Positions 59,643 to 64,000 of a stretch of 64,000 nt of DNA are shown here, one piece after another; positions within the stretch are counted from its first letter, which is position 1; each line of letters opens with the position of its first letter. The translations under genes were made by a program, and so were the position numbers. This DNA is from an uncultured Clostridia bacterium. GTDB taxonomy: Bacteria; Bacillota; Clostridia; Oscillospirales; Acutalibacteraceae. The DNA lies in NCBI GenBank assembly GCA_947170465.1, contig CAMVTS010000002.1:54685-118684 (forward strand). The letters are read 5' to 3'. The notes under the pieces were generated by a model. It saw only the letters and a program-made list of their open reading frames with translations. It did not search any database and was not told where the DNA came from.

Positions 59643-60986
59643 ATGGATTTAAGAAATTATCAGTTATCTGAATATGAAGAGTATTTACTGGAACGAACCG
59701 GAACAGAGAATGTTGCGTTTACTGATGGTATGGTTTATGTTACATATCATAGGGATAACAACTCGACCGAGCTGATGAAATCTAATGACGATGAATTTAT
59801 CATGCTTTGCATGAACGAAAAAGAACAGGTATGTTCCTTACAGGAGCACAAAAATGATGATGATTCGGAATGGCTTGATTGTATTCGGTTTCCGGTTGAC
59901 TCAACCGAAAGAGATGAATTTGAAAAGATGTTTTATCATCACAATCTCGATATTGAACCACAGCCGAAAAATAACCCGCTCAGCGGAAGCAAGGTTACTC
60001 TGCCGTTGGGTGAAGCGTTGTTTGAATTTGTTTATGCAGATTTCGACTCGCTGTACGAGGAGGTCAAAGTATGCCTTTGCTTGTATAAAGATATTGATTT
60101 ACCAAATGCTGATAATGAAGTACAGGAGATGATTAATCGTTATCGAATCTACCGCAACTATAAGTGGTTGATTAATCACTTGGCGTTTGGCTCAACCGCT
60201 TCCGCGTTGTTTCCGCCTGCTATTACGCAGGATGCGGATTTGGCGGCGGCTATGCTTGACTATTATAAATACCTGATAATGCTGCAAAAGGAATACCGTG
60301 ATATTTTGGAGTTCTGTTTTGAAACGAAGTATTATTCTGAAGTGTTGAGCGATATGACGCCTTCCGCGCGGTATTATCTTTACAGGAAGATAAACAACAT
60401 GCCGCCCTTCGTTGAGTTCAACGAAGAACAGCGGTTGATAATGGGAGACAAAAAGGCTCAGGCGGATTATGATTTTTCAGCGTTTTCTGATTTTGCGCAG
60501 GAACATGGTATAGATACAACCACACTAATATATTTTCATAACTTCAATCATAATCCGGTTCTCCGTTACCGCTGTGAGAGCCTGCATGAATTCTTGGAGC
60601 TTGAGCTTAGCAAGCTGCTTGAATACGACATCAAATTAAAGTGTTGCGAACGCTGCGGACAGTGGTTTACCTACAAGGGCAACTATGACGCGCGATACTG
60701 CAACCGGATTCATTTAGGCGAATTGCGTTCCTGCCGTGACCTCGCTGCCGAGGAGAACTATAAGCTGAAAATGGAAAAGAACGAAGCTTTGCCAATCTAC
60801 AGAAAATACTATCGCCGTTACTACGCTCGCGTAAAAGTTGACCAAATCAAGAAAAATGATTTCAAAAAATGGAAGTATAAGGCGCTTGTCAAGCGTGACG
60901 AATGTTCTGCCGGAAATATAACTACCGAGGAGTACATCGACTGGCTCGAAGGCTGTTTCCCCAACAGAAAGAGGAAGGATAAATGA
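59643..60986 (+). CDS. DUF6076-like protein with C-terminal zinc-binding motif
   Basis: 'KCCERCGQWFTYKGNYDARYCNRIHLGELRSCRDLAAEENYK'. Confidence 0.6.
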   Translation: MDLRNYQLSEYEEYLLERTGTENVAFTDGMVYVTYHRDNNSTELMKSNDDEFIMLCMNEKEQVCSLQEHKNDDDSEWLDCIRFPVDSTERDEFEKMFYHHNLDIEPQPKNNPLSGSKVTLPLGEALFEFVYADFDSLYEEVKVCLCLYKDIDLPNADNEVQEMINRYRIYRNYKWLINHLAFGSTASALFPPAITQDADLAAAMLDYYKYLIMLQKEYRDILEFCFETKYYSEVLSDMTPSARYYLYRKINNMPPFVEFNEEQRLIMGDKKAQADYDFSAFSDFAQEHGIDTTTLIYFHNFNHNPVLRYRCESLHEFLELELSKLLEYDIKLKCCERCGQWFTYKGNYDARYCNRIHLGELRSCRDLAAEENYKLKMEKNEALPIYRKYYRRYYARVKVDQIKKNDFKKWKYKALVKRDECSAGNITTEEYIDWLEGCFPNRKRKDK

Positions 60987-61300
60987 ATTCCGTATTCTTT
61001 GATTACAGCGTATCAGATTTTGAAAAATCAAATGAAAGAAAAGTAAAACCCACTTGCAATTTTTGATTATGTAAGGTACTATACAAACGCTTCACGCGGC
61101 TCGTTGTTATAACAAATAACACATAGCTTCAGTACTGCGACACAATCAAAAAGCACAAGCTTAGAATCTCTATGAACTCTGAGCTTGTGCTTTTTTGCGT
61201 CCACAAACCGCGACAAATCGGTTGTGTGGGCTTTGTTTCGTGACTTCGGGTACAATGCGGACATTTTATTCGCGCGCGACGCGTGGCAAAATCTCGTGCG

Positions 61301-61570
61301 TTAGGTTTTGCCGCTCATAGCTTCAACCATCAGCCTGACAGCTAATGAAAAACCCCGGCAAAACGCGTCGCGTTCACCGAGGTTCATTATCTCTGTGTGG
61401 TTGTCTTTGATTTTTTCGAGTATAGCTTTTTGCTGCTCTGTCAGAGTAGCGGACAGTTCTTGTTCGTGTCTAATTACCAGCTTAGAGGTTGCGTCATACT
61501 CACTGCCGCGCTCCACTTCATATTCATGCGGAGCAATGTTGCCGTAGTAGAGATTTTCAAGCGTAGTCAT
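61301..61570 (-). CDS. DUF6809-like small protein
   Basis: 'MTTLENLYYGNIAPHEYEVERGSEY...DAFCRGFSLAVRLMVEAM'. Confidence 0.5.
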   Translation of the reverse strand: MTTLENLYYGNIAPHEYEVERGSEYDATSKLVIRHEQELSATLTEQQKAILEKIKDNHTEIMNLGERDAFCRGFSLAVRLMVEAMSGKT

Positions 61571-61704
61571 TGTGTGCGCCTCCTTTCAAGCAACACACAA
61601 TACTACAGAACCTGCGGAAAGTCCAGAAATATTTTGTATTTTTATCTGTTCTTTCCGGATAAAGTGTGATAGAATAAAAACAGAAATCACTCGGAGGTCG
61701 TACT

Positions 61705-63954
61705 ATGAGCAAGAATCAATTTGACTCGATAGCATTTTATGAAGAGTTTGCGGATAAGCTGCTTGCATATAAGGACAATCGGCAGGAGCTGATTGAAAAA
61801 ATAAAGCAGGTTTATGAGGTTACAGGGATAAAACTGCCGACACTTGAACGCAATGAAAACGGTGATAATGAGATTGTAGATATTGACCCGTTTACTACAT
61901 TTGGTCTTTTTAATAAACAAATCACAGATGTAAACAGAATAAGGATAATCAAAGAAATCAAAGAATTGTTTTCTATCAACTCTGATGTACCCACTAGCTT
62001 TGACGGTATCCCCGTGTTGAACAATCAGATGGCTACATTCTATTGGTTTGGCAACGGTCGTGGTGAACACGATATTGATAATCTTTGGGATGTTTTCGAT
62101 TATGCTATCGCACTTTCAAGGTCAGACTCACCTGAACTCAGAGAGAAGTTTTCCGATTCATTTAATACTTCCCTTTCCCAGAAGGGCGTAAAGTGGAATT
62201 TGTCAATGGGCTTATACTGGATTCGTCCCAACAGATTTTTGAATTTGGATTCTCGAAACAGATGGTTTATCATAAACAACGACAGCTTGCCTGAGTCTGT
62301 TGTTGCAAAGGTGAAGAATTTGAAATCTATGCCCGAAGCCGACGAGTATCTTGCTATATGTGACGACTGCCTTTCTTATATTTTTTCCGATAATTCTCCC
62401 TATGATTCACTTTCCGCTTTATCTTTTAGCGCTTGGAATGTTTCCAAACAGGATGACGGATATGAAAAACTGACGGAAGATTCATCAGCAAACTCCGGCG
62501 CTAAATTCCTGCGTTGGTTCAGACCTCTTTTGCAGGCGCTCAAAGATTTAGGCGGCTCTGCTACTCCTAAAGAGGCACGAAATAAAATTATCGAAAACGA
62601 AAAGCTGACCGAGGAAGAAACAAGCGCGGTCATTGGCAAAACGCAAACGCCTGAATTTAACAATGACGTTGCTTGGGCAAGGCAGTACCTTGTCAGAGGC
62701 GGTTATTTGGATAACAGCACTCGTGGTGTTTGGAAACTCACCGAAAACGGTTGGACTGTTGATATGACAGACGAATTGGCGTCAGAGATATTCAAGACGA
62801 TTGTTAAAGAAAACCAACAAGATAAAGAAGATAAAGGCTCAGCTCTCGCTGACGAAGATGTAAATACAAAGCGTTATTGGATCTACTCGCCAGGTTATAA
62901 TGCTTCAAAGTGGAGTGAATGTACCGAGAAAGGAATTATGCTCATCGATTGGGGTAAAATCGGTGATTTGACACGCTTCACTTCAAAATCGGAAATGAAA
63001 GCTGCTATGCAGGACACCTACGATGATAATATGTCATACCGCAATGCAGCACTTGCCACTTGGCAATTTGTCTATGAGATGAAACCGGGCGATATTGTTT
63101 TTGCAAAGCAAGGTAAGTATAAAATAATCGGTCGCGGTGTTGTTGAATCCGGTTATATATTTGATGACAGCAGTGAAGATGATTATAACAATACCCGTAA
63201 AGTAAAGTGGACAGACATCGGTGAATGGGAGCATCCCGGTCAGGCAGTTACGAAAATGCTGACCGATATTACCCAATATACGGAATATGTTGAAAAGCTC
63301 AATGCGATGTTTGATACAGAAGATTATGACGATGATATTGACATCGAGGAAGAACCGCTGAACACTTATTCCAAAGAGAACTTCCTTGCAGACGTATATA
63401 TCAGCGAAAAACAGTATGATACTTTAGAAGGACTGCTCCGAAAGAAATTGAACGTCATTTTGCAGGGTGCTCCGGGTGTCGGTAAAACATACGCCGCAAA
63501 GCGTCTTGCCTATTCAATGATGGGCGTTAAGGATCCCGAACGTGTGCAGCTTGTTCAATTTCATCAAAGCTATTCCTATGAGGATTTTGTCGAGGGCTTT
63601 CGTCCGTCAAGCACAGGAATGAATTTTGAAATTAAGAAGGGCGCATTTTACAACTTCTGCAAAAAAGCGTCCGATGATAAAGAAAACGAGTATTTCTTTA
63701 TCATTGATGAAATCAACCGTGGTAACCTCAGTAAGATTTTCGGCGAGTTGTTTATGCTGATTGAAGCCGATAAGCGTGGCAATGATATTCAGTTGCTCTA
63801 CTCTTCGGACAAGTTTTCCGTTCCGAAAAACGTCTACATTATCGGTATGATGAATACAGCCGACAGAAGCCTGGCGATGATTGACTATGCGCTCCGCAGG
63901 CGTTTTGCGTTTTTTGAAATGAAGCCCGCGTTTGAATCAGAGGGCTTTAGATAA
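61705..63954 (+). CDS. McrB-like AAA+ protein with EVE/PUA-like domain, possibly 3'-truncated
   Basis: 'NVILQGAPGVGKTYAAKRLAYSMMG...FHQSYSYEDFVEGFRP...FFIIDEINRGNLSKIFGELFMLIE...VYIIGMMNTADRSLAMIDYALRRRFAFFEMKP'; EVE-like 'YWIYSPGYNASKW...MKPGDIVFAKQGKYKIIGRGVV'. Confidence 0.75.
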   Translation: MSKNQFDSIAFYEEFADKLLAYKDNRQELIEKIKQVYEVTGIKLPTLERNENGDNEIVDIDPFTTFGLFNKQITDVNRIRIIKEIKELFSINSDVPTSFDGIPVLNNQMATFYWFGNGRGEHDIDNLWDVFDYAIALSRSDSPELREKFSDSFNTSLSQKGVKWNLSMGLYWIRPNRFLNLDSRNRWFIINNDSLPESVVAKVKNLKSMPEADEYLAICDDCLSYIFSDNSPYDSLSALSFSAWNVSKQDDGYEKLTEDSSANSGAKFLRWFRPLLQALKDLGGSATPKEARNKIIENEKLTEEETSAVIGKTQTPEFNNDVAWARQYLVRGGYLDNSTRGVWKLTENGWTVDMTDELASEIFKTIVKENQQDKEDKGSALADEDVNTKRYWIYSPGYNASKWSECTEKGIMLIDWGKIGDLTRFTSKSEMKAAMQDTYDDNMSYRNAALATWQFVYEMKPGDIVFAKQGKYKIIGRGVVESGYIFDDSSEDDYNNTRKVKWTDIGEWEHPGQAVTKMLTDITQYTEYVEKLNAMFDTEDYDDDIDIEEEPLNTYSKENFLADVYISEKQYDTLEGLLRKKLNVILQGAPGVGKTYAAKRLAYSMMGVKDPERVQLVQFHQSYSYEDFVEGFRPSSTGMNFEIKKGAFYNFCKKASDDKENEYFFIIDEINRGNLSKIFGELFMLIEADKRGNDIQLLYSSDKFSVPKNVYIIGMMNTADRSLAMIDYALRRRFAFFEMKPAFESEGFR

Positions 63955-64000
63955 TATGAAGTGACCCCTGACTTGCAAAACGTGGATTTATCTGTCATAC

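Overview
The window looks like an accessory region or defence island from a Firmicutes/Clostridia-type genome. Family names come from motif recognition by eye, with no database search. Main blocks, left to right: (1) ~1-18.9 kb, a co-directional cluster with three tandem large tubulin-like paralogs (the first cut by the window edge), a degenerate-P-loop protein, a zinc-ribbon plus P-loop GTPase-like protein, a GAP1-like protein, a probable pseudokinase, a two-zinc-ribbon protein, and two secreted L,D-transpeptidase-like proteins of which one has lost its catalytic residues. This is my lead candidate for an under-described system. (2) ~19.2-23.3 kb, a scrapyard with an antiporter fragment, an AbiH-like fragment, a 5'-truncated group II intron and an intact-looking group II intron. 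(3) ~23.3-31.9 kb, a mobile-element module with an RHH protein, a candidate ~220-nt structured RNA with consensus promoter and terminator, xis-like, tyrosine integrase and RecD-like helicase genes, then a coupled gene pair (1205 aa + ~482 aa) that both carry tyrosine-recombinase-like domains, one strongly degenerate. (4) ~32.8-36.4 kb, a TIR-NACHT-LRR (bacterial NLR-like) gene. (5) ~36.8-53.7 kb, a complete type 1 BREX locus (brxA, brxB, brxC, pglX, pglZ, brxL) with extra genes (Schlafen/AlbA_2-type and DUF4160-like) and striking palindromes in front of pglX. (6) ~53.8-59.5 kb, IS remnants, a tRNA-3'-end-like sequence and two chimeric ORFs. (7) ~59.6-64 kb, a DUF6076-like gene with a candidate operator pair and an McrB-like gene that appears truncated near the window edge.
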